NCBI GenBank assembly: GCA_005843825.1
Contig: SZXX01000044.1
Location: 105,598-169,597 of the forward strand
Length of the DNA stretch: 64,000 nt
Source of the DNA: Chlorobium sp.
GTDB taxonomy: Bacteria > Bacteroidota > Chlorobiia > Chlorobiales > Chlorobiaceae
Direction of reading: 5' to 3'
Position numbers and translations under genes: made by a program. Shown piece by piece: positions 18,271-27,513 of the stretch (within the stretch, counting starts at the first letter, position 1; every line of letters begins with the position of its first letter). Below the pieces are notes generated by a model. It did no database searches. It saw only the letters and a program-made list of their open reading frames with translations, and was not told where the DNA came from.

Positions 18271-18540
18271 ATGCCTTCAATATCGATGTTTTACGGGATC
18301 ATCATTTACATGTACTTCAATGATAATAAACAATAGAAAAAGCCTCATATCCACGTTGTATATCAAGGAATGGAAGTGATTGTCGAAATCCCGAATGGTG
18401 AGGTACTTGAAGGTCATATTCCTCAATCAAAAATGAAACTTCTTCAAGCATGGGTTGAGTTGCACAAAGATGAACTTTGCGCGGATTGGGATCTTACAGT
18501 ATCTGGCCAGCAACCTTATAAGATTGATCCACTGAGGTGA
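18271..18540 (+). pseudogene. DUF4160 gene interrupted by an in-frame stop
   Basis: Translation from the ATG at 18271 gives MPSISMFYGIIIYMYFNDNKQ, the usual start of DUF4160 proteins, then TAG at 18334-18336 (codon 22). The same frame continues without a break into KKPHIHVVYQGMEV and GEVLEGHIPQSKMKLLQAW, and closes at TGA 18540, so the full 89-codon family length is retained. In the family a His normally follows the NKQ, so a change at one codon (CAC or CAT to TAG) would explain the loss. An internal ATG at 18370 could still make a 56-residue C-terminal piece. The DUF2442 start follows three bases after the stop, as in the paired arrangement known for these families. Confidence 0.8.
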
Positions 18541-18543
18541 GCT

Positions 18544-18786
18544 ATGAATCCACGTATTTTGGAAGTTATTCCAACCGATGACTACAAACTTAAGCTGCTT
18601 TTTACTAATGGAGAGCGAGGGTTTTATGACTGCGCAGGATTGTTGAACTTTGGGGTATTCAAGGAACTGCAGGATAAAAATTATTTCAAAAAAGTACAGG
18701 TTTTACATGGAACGGTGGTCTGGCCCCATGAGCAAGATATATGCCCGGATACAGTGTATAGTGACGCAATAAAAGAAAACACCTGA
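18544..18786 (+). CDS. DUF2442 domain protein
   Basis: An 80-residue protein matching DUF2442: RILEVIPTDDYKLKLLFTNG at the start, DCAGLLNFGVFKELQDKNYF in the middle and the family end GTVVWPHEQDICPDTVY. Genes of this family often follow a DUF4160 gene and the pair is suspected, not proven, to be a toxin-antitoxin-like module. This copy is intact while the upstream partner is broken. No DNA-binding motif can be recognised by eye. Confidence 0.85.
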   Translation: MNPRILEVIPTDDYKLKLLFTNGERGFYDCAGLLNFGVFKELQDKNYFKKVQVLHGTVVWPHEQDICPDTVYSDAIKENT

Positions 18787-18881
18787 CAAGACACTTCGTT
18801 CTAAATTGACATATATAGTAATATCGCAACAATCTCCACTTTTTGACCTGCTTATTACAAGAACAACAAATCATCTCCATC

Positions 18882-20252
18882 ATGAGTTCTGAATTCACGA
18901 AGATCCTGCTTACTGAAGACGAAATGCCCCGTCAATGGTACAACATTCAGGCTGATCTACCCACGCCGCTTCCACCGCCATTAGGTCCGGACGGTAATCC
19001 TGTCGGACCGGATGCCCTTGCAAAAGTTTTTCCGATGAACTTGATCGAGCAGGAAGTCAGTACTGAGCGGTGGATTGATATTCCTCAGGAGATACAGGCT
19101 ATTCTGAAACTATGGCGACCTTCACCGCTGACCAGGGCAAAACGGCTTGAAGCTGCACTCCAAACTCCGGCAAAGATCTTCTACAAAAATGAAGGCGTCT
19201 CTCCGGCGGGAAGCCACAAACCCAATACTGCAGTTGCACAGGCTTGGTACAATAAGCAGTTCGGCATAAAACATCTTATTACTGAAACCGGTGCCGGCCA
19301 GTGGGGAAGCGCACTCGCCATGAGCTGCAAGCTTATCGGCATCGACTGTAAGGTCTTTATGGTGCGTATCAGCTTCGACCAGAAGCCGTTCCGCAAAATC
19401 ATGATGAAAACCTGGGGAGCCGACTGCATTGCAAGCCCAAGCGATCAAACCGCAATAGGACGCAGGATTCTCGCTGAAATGCCTGATACTCCGGGAAGTC
19501 TTGCCATAGCAATCAGTGAGGCTATTGAACAAGCCGTAGAGCGCGATGATACGCGTTATGCGCTCGGCAGCGTTTTGAACCATGTGATGCTGCACCAGAC
19601 CATTATCGGCCTTGAGGCTCGCAAACAACTTGAAAAAGTTGGCCTCTATCCGGATATCGTGATCGGTTGTGCCGGCGGAGGTTCAAACTTTGCGGGCATC
19701 AGTTTTCCTTTTATCTGTGATAAAATTCATGGCCGTGATGTTCAGATCATTGCAACAGAACCTGAAGCGTGCCCGACGCTCACCCGTGGCCCCTATATTT
19801 ACGATAACGGGGATGTTGCAAAAATGACCCCCTTGCTTCCAATGCACAGCCTTGGTCATGGTTTTATTCCGCCAGCCATTCATGCAGGAGGATTGCGCTA
19901 TCACGGCATGGCACCGCTTGTGAGCCATGTAAAGCAGCTCGGTCTGATTGATGCTACTGCTATTGGACAGACGGAGTGTTATGAGGCGGCACTGCTCTTC
20001 GCTCATACCGAAGGGTTCATCCCCGCACCGGAAACGTCACATGCTATTGCACAGACTATTCGTGAAGCAAAAAAGGCAAAAGAGGAAGGAAAAGAGAAGG
20101 TTATTCTCATGAACTGGTCAGGCCATGGCCTGATGGATCTTCAGGGCTATGATGCCTTCCTTTCGGGGAAGCTCCATGATTACCCGCTGCCCGAAGAGCT
20201 CCTGCAGCACTCTCTTGCTGCAGTGAAAGACCATCCACTACCTCCGCAATAG
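18882..20252 (+). CDS. trpB: Tryptophan synthase beta chain, TrpB2 type
   Basis: A 456-residue PLP enzyme of the TrpB2 group (longer than the roughly 400-residue TrpB1), making tryptophan from indole and serine. The PLP lysine is in [13 protein letters not shown] (about residue 107), and the phosphate-binding glycine loop is [10 protein letters not shown]. The extended N-terminus with [15 protein letters not shown] is typical of TrpB2. The frame is open further upstream, but the ATG at 18882 begins the family N-terminus. No trpA or other trp gene is adjacent, so this is a stand-alone copy; a classical trpBA pair may exist elsewhere. Confidence 0.93.
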   Translation: MSSEFTKILLTEDEMPRQWYNIQADLPTPLPPPLGPDGNPVGPDALAKVFPMNLIEQEVSTERWIDIPQEIQAILKLWRPSPLTRAKRLEAALQTPAKIFYKNEGVSPAGSHKPNTAVAQAWYNKQFGIKHLITETGAGQWGSALAMSCKLIGIDCKVFMVRISFDQKPFRKIMMKTWGADCIASPSDQTAIGRRILAEMPDTPGSLAIAISEAIEQAVERDDTRYALGSVLNHVMLHQTIIGLEARKQLEKVGLYPDIVIGCAGGGSNFAGISFPFICDKIHGRDVQIIATEPEACPTLTRGPYIYDNGDVAKMTPLLPMHSLGHGFIPPAIHAGGLRYHGMAPLVSHVKQLGLIDATAIGQTECYEAALLFAHTEGFIPAPETSHAIAQTIREAKKAKEEGKEKVILMNWSGHGLMDLQGYDAFLSGKLHDYPLPEELLQHSLAAVKDHPLPPQ

Positions 20253-20259
20253 CTCCAAT

Positions 20260-20288
20260 AAAAAACCCCCGGTTTCCGGGGGTTTTTT
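20260..20288. terminator. Bidirectional rho-independent terminator (trpB2/clpC)
   Basis: Stem CCCCCGG (20266-20272) / CCGGGGG (20276-20282) with loop TTT, flanked by an A-run on the left and a T-run on the right. It therefore serves both the + strand trpB2 and the - strand clpC, which converge here. Confidence 0.93.
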
Positions 20289-20294
20289 ATTCCG

Positions 20295-22841
20295 TTATTC
20301 AGTATCAAGCTTTTCCTCTCGCTTTCCTTTTTTTGCCGGAGCTGCTCCATCAAGAAAGCGGAGCTCATTCTCCTTTTCATCAAAGGCAATCCGAATTGTG
20401 CTGCCTTCTGAAAATCGTCCTTTCAGCATCTCTTCGGCAAGAGGATCTTCCACATATTTCTGCAGAGCCCTTTTCAGAGGACGTGCACCATATTTCTGGT
20501 CGTATCCCTTATCAACAAGGAACTCCTTGGCTTTGTCATCAATTTCAACCTCAATGCCCATTTCATGAAGCCTCTTGAAAAGCTTGCCGGCAGTAATATC
20601 GATAATTTTGAAAATATGCTGTTTTTCGAGCGGGTGAAAAACGATAATATCATCGATACGATTCAGAAACTCAGGATTGAACACCCGTTTAAGGGCGTCC
20701 TCGATTGTTGATTTCATTGCCTTGTAGTTCCCTGTCGAATCATCTGGAGCTGTAAAGCCCATACCTGATCCTGCACCGAAACTCTTGATATCTTTAGCGC
20801 CGATATTCGAGGTCATGATGATAATGGTGTTGCGAAAATCAACTTTTCTTCCCATGCCATCAGTCAAAATCCCCTCATCAAGCACCTGCAGCAGAATGTT
20901 GAACACATCCGGATGCGCTTTTTCAATCTCATCGATAAGAACTACTGAATATGGTTTACGGCGGACTTTTTCCGTCAGCTGACCGCCCTCTTCATAACCG
21001 ACATATCCAGGAGGCGCTCCAACAAGACGACTGACCGAAAACTTCTCCATATACTCGCTCATATCGGCTCTGATCAGGGCATCCTCGGTATCAAAAATAT
21101 AGCGGGTCAAAGCCTTGGCCAGTTCGGTTTTACCGACACCGGTAGGCCCGAGAAAAATAAAAGAGCCAATAGGGCGCGAAGGATCTTTCAAACCTGCACG
21201 GGTACGCTGTATGGCCTTGGTAATCTTTTTGATTGCCTCATCCTGACCGATGACCTCTTTTGTAAGGTCAGCTTCCATAGTGAGCAGCCTTTTCGATTCA
21301 GACTGTGCAACCCTTGCCACAGGAATACCGGTCATCATGGCGATAACTGAGGTTATATCGGCCTCTGTAACATCGTAAACGCTTTCGGATGCACGATCTT
21401 CCCACTCCTGTTTTGCATGATCAAGGGCATCAAGCAGGTTTTTCTCCTTGTCGCGGAGCCTTGCAGCTTCCTCGAAATTCTGCATCTTAACAACCTGATT
21501 TTTCTCAGCCTTGACCTCCTCGATGGATTTTTCCAGCTCAAGAATCTCCTTCGGAACATGAATATTGCTTAAATGAACCCTGGCACCGGCCTCGTCCATA
21601 ACATCAATTGCCTTATCAGGAAGAAAGCGATCGGTGATATAGCGTTCGGAAAGCTTTACGGCTTTTTCAATCGCGTCTTCGGAATAGTTCACATGATGAT
21701 GAGCCTCATATTTCGACTTGATATTGTTGAGAATCTGTATGGTCTCATCAACAGAAGTAGGCTCGACCATGATTTTCTGGAACCTCCGGTCAAGAGCCCC
21801 GTCTTTTTCAATAAACTGCCGGTATTCGTCAAGCGTGGTTGCTCCGATACACTGCAGCTCACCACGTGCAAGAGCTGGCTTAAAGATATTGCTTGCATCA
21901 AGCGAACCCGAAGCACCGCCTGCACCGACAATGGTATGCAGTTCATCAATAAACAAAATCACATCGCGCGACCGCTCGAGCTCATTCATGAGGGCTTTCA
22001 TCCTCTCCTCAAACTGTCCCCTGTACTTTGTACCGGCTACAAGCGCTGCCAGGTCAAGGGCAACAACCCTTTTGTCGTAGAGTACTCTGGATACCTTACG
22101 CTGTACAATCTTGAGGGCAAGGCCTTCGGCGATGGCAGTCTTTCCGACTCCCGGCTCTCCAATCAGCACTGGATTGTTCTTTTTACGGCGGCTCAGAACC
22201 TGGGCCACACGTTCGATCTCCTTTTCGCGTCCGATGATTGGATCGAGCTTGTCTTCAAGGGCAAGACGGGTAAGATCACGACCAAAATTGTCGAGTACAG
22301 GGGTCTTGGTTCTCTCGCCTTTTCTCGGATCCGGTTTTTTCTGCTGCCGTTCCGAACCTCCCGACGAGTATGATCCTTCCATTGGCGGCTCATCCGACTC
22401 ACTCTTGCTGCTTGTGATGTTGATCAGTTCATCCCTGACAAGATCGTAGGTCACGCCAAACTGTTCGAGAATCTGAGCAGCAATATTATCATCACCTTTC
22501 ATGATCGAAAGCAGAAGATGCTCGGTTCCAATAACGCTTGACTTACAGATTTTCGCTTCGAGATAGGTAATTTTCAGCACCTTCTCCGCCTGCTTCGTCA
22601 GAGGAACATTGCCCATCTGGGTTGCAGGAACCTTGGGATGGGTACTTTCCTCAATTTTCTGTTTGAGGCTGAATAAATCTATCTTGAGGTTTTTCAATAT
22701 CCTTGCACCTATACCTTCGCCTTCCTTTATAAGGCCAAGAAGCAGATGCTCAGTGCCGATATAGTCATGACCTAACCGCAGAGCTTCTTCACGGCTGAGT
22801 CGAATGACATCCTGTACTCTATTTGAAAAATTGCCTTCCAT
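20295..22841 (-). CDS. clpC: ATP-dependent Clp protease ATP-binding subunit ClpC
   Basis: An 848-residue Hsp100 unfoldase that feeds substrates to ClpP. Two Clp_N repeats (residues 1-145) carry [15 protein letters not shown] and [17 protein letters not shown] domain 1 has Walker [15 protein letters not shown] (about 229-242), a UVR-like coiled-coil middle domain (about 440-490), and AAA domain 2 has [14 protein letters not shown] (about 568-581) with [15 protein letters not shown]. The presence of the UVR segment and lack of a long ClpB middle domain favour ClpC over ClpB. A CIRCE-like repeat lies about 45 bases upstream of the start. Confidence 0.95.
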   Translation of the reverse strand: MEGNFSNRVQDVIRLSREEALRLGHDYIGTEHLLLGLIKEGEGIGARILKNLKIDLFSLKQKIEESTHPKVPATQMGNVPLTKQAEKVLKITYLEAKICKSSVIGTEHLLLSIMKGDDNIAAQILEQFGVTYDLVRDELINITSSKSESDEPPMEGSYSSGGSERQQKKPDPRKGERTKTPVLDNFGRDLTRLALEDKLDPIIGREKEIERVAQVLSRRKKNNPVLIGEPGVGKTAIAEGLALKIVQRKVSRVLYDKRVVALDLAALVAGTKYRGQFEERMKALMNELERSRDVILFIDELHTIVGAGGASGSLDASNIFKPALARGELQCIGATTLDEYRQFIEKDGALDRRFQKIMVEPTSVDETIQILNNIKSKYEAHHHVNYSEDAIEKAVKLSERYITDRFLPDKAIDVMDEAGARVHLSNIHVPKEILELEKSIEEVKAEKNQVVKMQNFEEAARLRDKEKNLLDALDHAKQEWEDRASESVYDVTEADITSVIAMMTGIPVARVAQSESKRLLTMEADLTKEVIGQDEAIKKITKAIQRTRAGLKDPSRPIGSFIFLGPTGVGKTELAKALTRYIFDTEDALIRADMSEYMEKFSVSRLVGAPPGYVGYEEGGQLTEKVRRKPYSVVLIDEIEKAHPDVFNILLQVLDEGILTDGMGRKVDFRNTIIIMTSNIGAKDIKSFGAGSGMGFTAPDDSTGNYKAMKSTIEDALKRVFNPEFLNRIDDIIVFHPLEKQHIFKIIDITAGKLFKRLHEMGIEVEIDDKAKEFLVDKGYDQKYGARPLKRALQKYVEDPLAEEMLKGRFSEGSTIRIAFDEKENELRFLDGAAPAKKGKREEKLDTE

Positions 22842-22886
22842 TATTTATGTATCGATGTAATTGTTTTTAATACCCTTATAGCTGAT

Positions 22887-22906
22887 GCACTCTGAAAACA
22901 GAGTGC
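22887..22906. promoter_or_regulatory. CIRCE-like inverted repeat upstream of clpC
   Basis: GCACTC (22887-22892), eight bases, then GAGTGC (22901-22906). The core equals the inner six bases of each arm of the HrcA operator CIRCE (TTAGCACTC-N9-GAGTGCTAA), but the spacer is one shorter and the outer TTA/TAA bases do not match. It also forms a perfect 8-bp hairpin with loop AAAA. The position in the clpC leader fits heat-shock control by HrcA; this is inference. Confidence 0.5.
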
Positions 22907-23007
22907 GTAAAAAATTTTATTCACAAAGATAGCTACTTATAAACCCAATTCCATAAATCAGAAAACTCTTTTAAGCGGTTAAAGGTTCTCCCTATCCTGA
23001 CTAAGCC

Positions 23008-23478
23008 ATGAATGTTCAGCACATCATTATCAACGACAGCAATCCCGAACACCGTGAACTATCCATTTACCGGACCGGAAAGGTAAACAGGGTAAAGCTT
23101 CAGGACAAAACCTATACAATATACCACTCCCTTGAAATGGACGGCCACGACTATGCCGCGTTTTTCCACTATGGAATTGCAGAGGCCTTAAACAAGCTGC
23201 CATTCATGTCTGAAAGCAACAATGGACTTGACAGCTGGGACGAAGCCTTTCTCCATAACAGCAGCCTTGCATCAATGAACAGGATTCTTGATGAATGCAC
23301 AGCGGAAATCGACCAGGAAAAGAAGGAAACAATCCTGCTTGGCTGGCACGATCAGCCATTGCGGGTAGCATACCTCCGTGAGATTGATCCGACAAAATTT
23401 GTTGCTTTTATAGCAACACTCAAAGAGTTTGTCGAGGAATCGGAAGCGTTAGGATGTGATCTTGAGTTTATACTGTAA
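23008..23478 (+). CDS. Conserved-looking hypothetical protein
   Basis: A 156-residue soluble, acidic protein I do not recognise. It has no signal peptide or membrane segment. The N-terminus is beta-like (VQHIIINDSNPEHRELSIYR, VKLQDKTYTIYHSLEMDG) and the C-terminus is a mixed helix ending in CDLEFIL. It is transcribed divergently from clpC (166-base gap, holding the CIRCE-like repeat) and converges with cobB. It probably is a real gene because codon usage and the clean intergenic borders match the neighbours, but no function can be given. Confidence 0.7.
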   Translation: MNVQHIIINDSNPEHRELSIYRTGKVNRVKLQDKTYTIYHSLEMDGHDYAAFFHYGIAEALNKLPFMSESNNGLDSWDEAFLHNSSLASMNRILDECTAEIDQEKKETILLGWHDQPLRVAYLREIDPTKFVAFIATLKEFVEESEALGCDLEFIL

Positions 23479-23499
23479 AAAAGTAACGGGACGGGACGT

Positions 23500-24837
23500 T
23501 CAGAGAGTAAACAGATAGTGCGGGAAGAAGCGGTTTTCGCCCCAGTAAAGATGAATATAGGATGCAATGGTATTTTCCGTTCTGAACACCTGAGTTTCGA
23601 CACTCTCTCTTCGAGAGTTCTTCACCGTTGCAATGTTCTGCAATGCTCCCGCTCTAATGATGCGTGAGTAGTGAAATTCATGACCAGGAAGCTCCACCTC
23701 CGGCATGTCATCGAGAACAACTTTTCTGTAACCGAGCGAAAGTTTCGAATCCTGTATGGTAGTTTCAAAATCGAAGACGCCGCACATAGGATAGACGGTT
23801 CCATCCTTGAGGGTCATTGCTTTTCCCAGATACATCATCCCGCCGCATTCAGCATAGGCAATACCGCCCTTACGGCAATACGAAGCGATCGCCTCCCGCA
23901 TGGCACTATTTGCGGAAAGATTTTCAGCGTAAAGTTCAGGGTATCCACCCGCAAGATAGAGCATATCAGCTTTCGGAAGCCGCTCATCATCGATCGTACT
24001 GAAAAATACAATCTCACCTTGCTCACCGAGTGCCTCAAGGTTTTCGTGGTAGATAAAGTTGAAAGCTGCATCACGGGCAACAGCAATCACCCGATCACCT
24101 TTCCGCCCCGACACGGAAACCGGATTGAACGGGGCAAGAGCAACTTTTGTGAGATCAAGCAGACGTTCAATGTCAACCGTTTTTTTGACATGCTCAGCCA
24201 TAGCCGTAATAACACCCTCACGGTCGTACCCTGTTGAAGTGTCAAGGCCGAGATGACGTTCGCTGATTGCAACCGCCTTGTTGTGTGGAAGATAACCAAG
24301 TGGTTCAACGCCGGCATCACGCGCAGCTGCTTCAAGATAGCGGTAATGGGAAAGAGTATTGACCTGATTGAAAATTACTCCGGTAAGGTTCAGGCTAGGA
24401 TCAAACGTTCGGAATCCATAGAGCAGGGGGGCGGCCGAATAGGCCATACTTTTTGCGTTGACCACCATAATAACGGGTATGCCGAGAGTAGAGGCTATCT
24501 CAGCACTGCTGCCTTCAGATTTTTCTGCGCCGTCAAAAAGGCCCATCACGCCTTCAACTACTGAGGCATCAGCATCAGAGGAATAACGGCAAAAGAGCTC
24601 CTGAACATGCTCTTTTGATGCCATAAAGGTATCAAGGTTGATCCCTGTCCGGCTATTTCCACCCCAGGAAGCCGCTAGAGAGTGCAGGCGGGTATCAAGG
24701 TAATCCGGTCCGCATTTGAATGGTTGAACCGTAAGCCAACGCTCGGCAAAAAGCCTCAGCAGAGCCAGAGTCAAGGTGGTTTTTCCGGTCCCGCTTGATG
24801 GTGCTGCCAGAAGAAAAGCTGTTTTCGTTACTGCCAT
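23500..24837 (-). CDS. cobB: Cobyrinate a,c-diamide synthase
   Basis: A 445-residue CobB/CbiA enzyme that amidates the a and c side chains of cobyrinic acid using glutamine and ATP, on the route to cobalamin and shared chemistry for corrinoids. The P-loop is APSSGTGKTTLTLALL (about 12-27), with VVEGVMGLFDGAEKSEGSS shortly after. The C-terminal class I amidotransferase half has LYLAGGYPELYAE and the nucleophile in YAECGGMMYLG (about residue 330), and the closing HEFHYSRI block. It follows the epimerase-like gene by 12 bases on the same strand. No cobalamin riboswitch was seen upstream. Confidence 0.94.
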   Translation of the reverse strand: MAVTKTAFLLAAPSSGTGKTTLTLALLRLFAERWLTVQPFKCGPDYLDTRLHSLAASWGGNSRTGINLDTFMASKEHVQELFCRYSSDADASVVEGVMGLFDGAEKSEGSSAEIASTLGIPVIMVVNAKSMAYSAAPLLYGFRTFDPSLNLTGVIFNQVNTLSHYRYLEAAARDAGVEPLGYLPHNKAVAISERHLGLDTSTGYDREGVITAMAEHVKKTVDIERLLDLTKVALAPFNPVSVSGRKGDRVIAVARDAAFNFIYHENLEALGEQGEIVFFSTIDDERLPKADMLYLAGGYPELYAENLSANSAMREAIASYCRKGGIAYAECGGMMYLGKAMTLKDGTVYPMCGVFDFETTIQDSKLSLGYRKVVLDDMPEVELPGHEFHYSRIIRAGALQNIATVKNSRRESVETQVFRTENTIASYIHLYWGENRFFPHYLFTL

Positions 24838-24849
24838 CGTTACGACATG

Positions 24850-25680
24850 CTACCCCTCTTGAGCCACCGGGTCGGGATAGAGAAACTTATAGTGCAAGGC
24901 ACTCGTAAGCTTGTCGCTATTCACTATTTTATAAGGCGCAGGCTCAGCTGGTGATGCCAGAGGAGGTAACGACATTCCAGCCTCTAAAACCGCTCTGGTG
25001 TAGTAGTCGCGTCGCAGGGGATGAAGCGGACTGCAGGCATTGAATACCTCACCCCACTGCTGGAGACGGATGATTTCAGAAATTATCTTTACACAATCAT
25101 CACGATGAATAAAGTTCATCGGCTGATCGGGATTGACTATTTCTTTCATGCCTGGGAGATACTTTTCCGCGTTACGGTCATAGCCGATCAAGCCGCCAAA
25201 ACGCAGCACAGTGGTCTGAAACCCGCTCTCCTGCATCAGCATCTCCTCTACAAGCAGCAACGCCTGCCCGGAAACAGCTTCAGGATCAACAGCATCCTCT
25301 TCGGTAACTTCCCTGTTGAGGGAGGGATAGACAGATGTTGAGCTGACAAACAGCACTGAACGTACCGGCGATTGGCCGAGAGCATCAATAAGCGATGAAA
25401 ACTGTTCTATATGATACTCAACAATGTCGTCGCGCCTCTCTGGCGGTATGTTGACAATAAGAATATCGCTGTGAAGAAAATCTGTAATGTCCTCTCCGTT
25501 CACTTCTGGATCAAGCTCTACAAGAAAAGGCTCGAGGCCGGCTTCGCGGAGTGTTTCAAGGTTTTCCTCACTCGTGGTTGATCCCTTCACCGAATAGCCC
25601 GCTTTGACAAGGGCTTTCGCAAGTGGCAACCCGAGCCAGCCGCAACCGAGAATAGTGATGGTTTCTTTTTGCATGTGCAT
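24850..25680 (-). CDS. NAD(P)-dependent epimerase/dehydratase family protein
   Basis: A 276-residue extended SDR protein, similar to YeeZ-type members. The Rossmann motif is ILGCGWLGLPLAKALVKAGY at residues 9-28 (GxGxxG variant). FVSSTSVYPSLNREVTEED near residues 110-128 holds the strand with the active-site region, and LRFGGLIGYDRN is the usual mid-domain motif. The canonical YxxxK pair is not obvious, as in other YeeZ-like members, so the enzymatic activity is uncertain. It is the first gene of a unit with cobB, but a role in corrinoid synthesis is not established. Confidence 0.82.
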   Translation of the reverse strand: MHMQKETITILGCGWLGLPLAKALVKAGYSVKGSTTSEENLETLREAGLEPFLVELDPEVNGEDITDFLHSDILIVNIPPERRDDIVEYHIEQFSSLIDALGQSPVRSVLFVSSTSVYPSLNREVTEEDAVDPEAVSGQALLLVEEMLMQESGFQTTVLRFGGLIGYDRNAEKYLPGMKEIVNPDQPMNFIHRDDCVKIISEIIRLQQWGEVFNACSPLHPLRRDYYTRAVLEAGMSLPPLASPAEPAPYKIVNSDKLTSALHYKFLYPDPVAQEG

Positions 25681-25782
25681 GTTTTGCAGTTACTCTATTT
25701 CATAGACCTAATGTAGTTGATAAGCCACAGCATTTCAACTGAATTCATACTGAGTTTTAAGTCTGTCATTCAATGAAAATAC

Positions 25783-26004
25783 TCAGGCACTTTCTCCTGA
25801 ACCGGCTTTTGCAATCAATTCGTCGAGACAGGTGCTGCAGACGCATGTTTTATAGCGTTCGGCAAGATGCTCTTTGACTTCAACAGGTACAACTCTCGTG
25901 GCGCACCAGCATGCTGGCGAAAGACTGCAGGTAAACGATTTCCCGCATTGAGGACAGGTTACCGTTTTTCCTTCGCCGGAAGTATGATCAATAGAATTTG
26001 TCAT
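25783..26004 (-). CDS. Cysteine-rich CWC family protein
   Basis: A 73-residue protein with three cysteine pairs: CPQCGKSFTC, SPACWCA and CVCSTCLDEL. The CWC centre (CWC) gives the family its name, and the pattern suggests zinc binding. It has no signal peptide. Function is unknown in the family. It lies 29 bases downstream of glpK on the same strand and is probably the last gene of that cluster. Confidence 0.85.
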   Translation of the reverse strand: MTNSIDHTSGEGKTVTCPQCGKSFTCSLSPACWCATRVVPVEVKEHLAERYKTCVCSTCLDELIAKAGSGESA

Positions 26005-26033
26005 GATAACAAAGATTTATAATTGAAATGTAT

Positions 26034-27491
26034 TCACTGCGAAACCGCCAGAGTCTGGCGCAGCGCTTTCTGCCAACCCCTTAAAAGCTTCTCTCTCGTT
26101 TCGGTCTCCATGGCAGGCGTGTAGGTGGTTTGTACTTTATGCAACCTTAGCAGCTCCTCACTTGAGTGCCATATTCCTGTCTGCAATCCGGCCAGATAGG
26201 CAACACCGAGAGATGTTGATTCTATATTTTCAGGTTTCAGGATCGGAACATCCAGGATATCGGCCTGAAACTGCATGAGGAAAGTGTTGCTCACTGCCCC
26301 GCCATCAACCATGAGTGCTTTCGGAACAATTCCAGTGTCAGCCACCATAGCCTTGAAAACGTCGTACGTTTGATACGCTATCGATTCAAGGGCTGCACGG
26401 ACTAAATGGTTTCTGTTCGTTCCTCTCGTCAGCCCCACAATAGACCCCCGTGCCTCCATCTGCCAATGAGGCGCACCAAGACCAACAAAAGCAGGCACAA
26501 TATAAACTCCCGCATTAGTCGAGGCCTCCAGCGCCAGTGTTTCTGATTCCCTGGCATCCTGAATCAGCTTGAGCTCATCCCTCAGCCACTGAATAACTGC
26601 CCCTCCGATAAAGACCGATCCCTCAAGAGCATAGCAGGGTCTGCCAACCGCATTGATGCCGAGCGTTGTCAAAAGGCCGTTGTGCGACTCAATAAAGGTA
26701 TCGCCAGTGTTCATAACCATGAAGCAGCCTGTACCATAAGTATTCTTGATTGATGATAGTTCAAAACAGCACTGCCCAAAGAGGGCTGCCTGCTGATCAC
26801 CGGCAACAGCGGCAATAGGAACATCGTAAAGCTCCTTAAGGGCTGTTACCCTGCCGAAATCATCCATTGAGTTCCTCACTTCGGGCAACATCGACTCTGG
26901 AACAGCAAAGAGATCAAGCAACTCTTTATCCCACTGTTTCTCCCTGATATTGTAAAGCATCGTTCTGGAAGCGTTGGTGAAATCAGTTGCATGTACTCTG
27001 CCGCCGGTCAGTTTCCACACCAGCCAGCTGTCGACTGTGCCGAAAAGAAGGTTATCGGAATTCAGATCCGGATAGTGGTCAAGAATCCAGCGGATTTTTG
27101 TGGCGCTGAAATAAGCATCGAGCGGCAGTCCTGTTTTAGCGGTGATGCGCTCTTGTTCCTTTACATATCGTCCACACAGCTCGCTGGTTCGCCGGCATTG
27201 CCAGACGATGGCGTTATAGATCGGTTTGCCGGTTATCCTGTCCCAGACAATGGTGGTTTCACGCTGGTTCGTGATACCGAAGGCTGTAATTGGCTTATCA
27301 CACCTCGCTCTCAGCTCTCTTACCCCATCGATGGCAGTTTGCCATATCTCTTCCGGATCATGCTCCACCCACCCTTCCTGAGGGTAAATCTGGGTTAATT
27401 CCCGATAGGCCTTGGCAATGACCTGCCCTCCGGAGTTATAAAGGATAGAGGTAGTTCCTGTGGTTCCCTGATCGATTGCCAGAATTGCCAT
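26034..27491 (-). CDS. glpK: Glycerol kinase
   Basis: A 485-residue FGGY kinase that phosphorylates glycerol to glycerol-3-phosphate. The N-terminal MAILAIDQGTTGTTSILY phosphate loop, ITNQRETTIVWD, GTVDSWLVWKLTGG and the FGGY signature with YGTGCFMVMNTG and DGGAVSNTFLMQFQADIL are all present, with normal length (about 495). It lies 22 bases downstream of an unrecognised gene. Uptake (glpF) and dehydrogenase (glpD) genes are not in the window, so the source of glycerol is unclear in what appears to be an obligate phototroph. Confidence 0.95.
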   Translation of the reverse strand: MAILAIDQGTTGTTSILYNSGGQVIAKAYRELTQIYPQEGWVEHDPEEIWQTAIDGVRELRARCDKPITAFGITNQRETTIVWDRITGKPIYNAIVWQCRRTSELCGRYVKEQERITAKTGLPLDAYFSATKIRWILDHYPDLNSDNLLFGTVDSWLVWKLTGGRVHATDFTNASRTMLYNIREKQWDKELLDLFAVPESMLPEVRNSMDDFGRVTALKELYDVPIAAVAGDQQAALFGQCCFELSSIKNTYGTGCFMVMNTGDTFIESHNGLLTTLGINAVGRPCYALEGSVFIGGAVIQWLRDELKLIQDARESETLALEASTNAGVYIVPAFVGLGAPHWQMEARGSIVGLTRGTNRNHLVRAALESIAYQTYDVFKAMVADTGIVPKALMVDGGAVSNTFLMQFQADILDVPILKPENIESTSLGVAYLAGLQTGIWHSSEELLRLHKVQTTYTPAMETETREKLLRGWQKALRQTLAVSQ

Positions 27492-27513
27492 GCTTTATTA
27501 TTCATGCGTTGCA

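Noticed and set aside
21573..22449. Plus-strand open frames of 112-266 codons within clpC
   Set aside because: They lie wholly inside clpC and show composition typical of antisense shadows.
24838..25782. Possible cobalamin riboswitch for cobB or the epimerase gene
   Set aside because: No B12-box-like sequence or extended folded leader can be seen; the gap before the epimerase gene is only about 100 bases.
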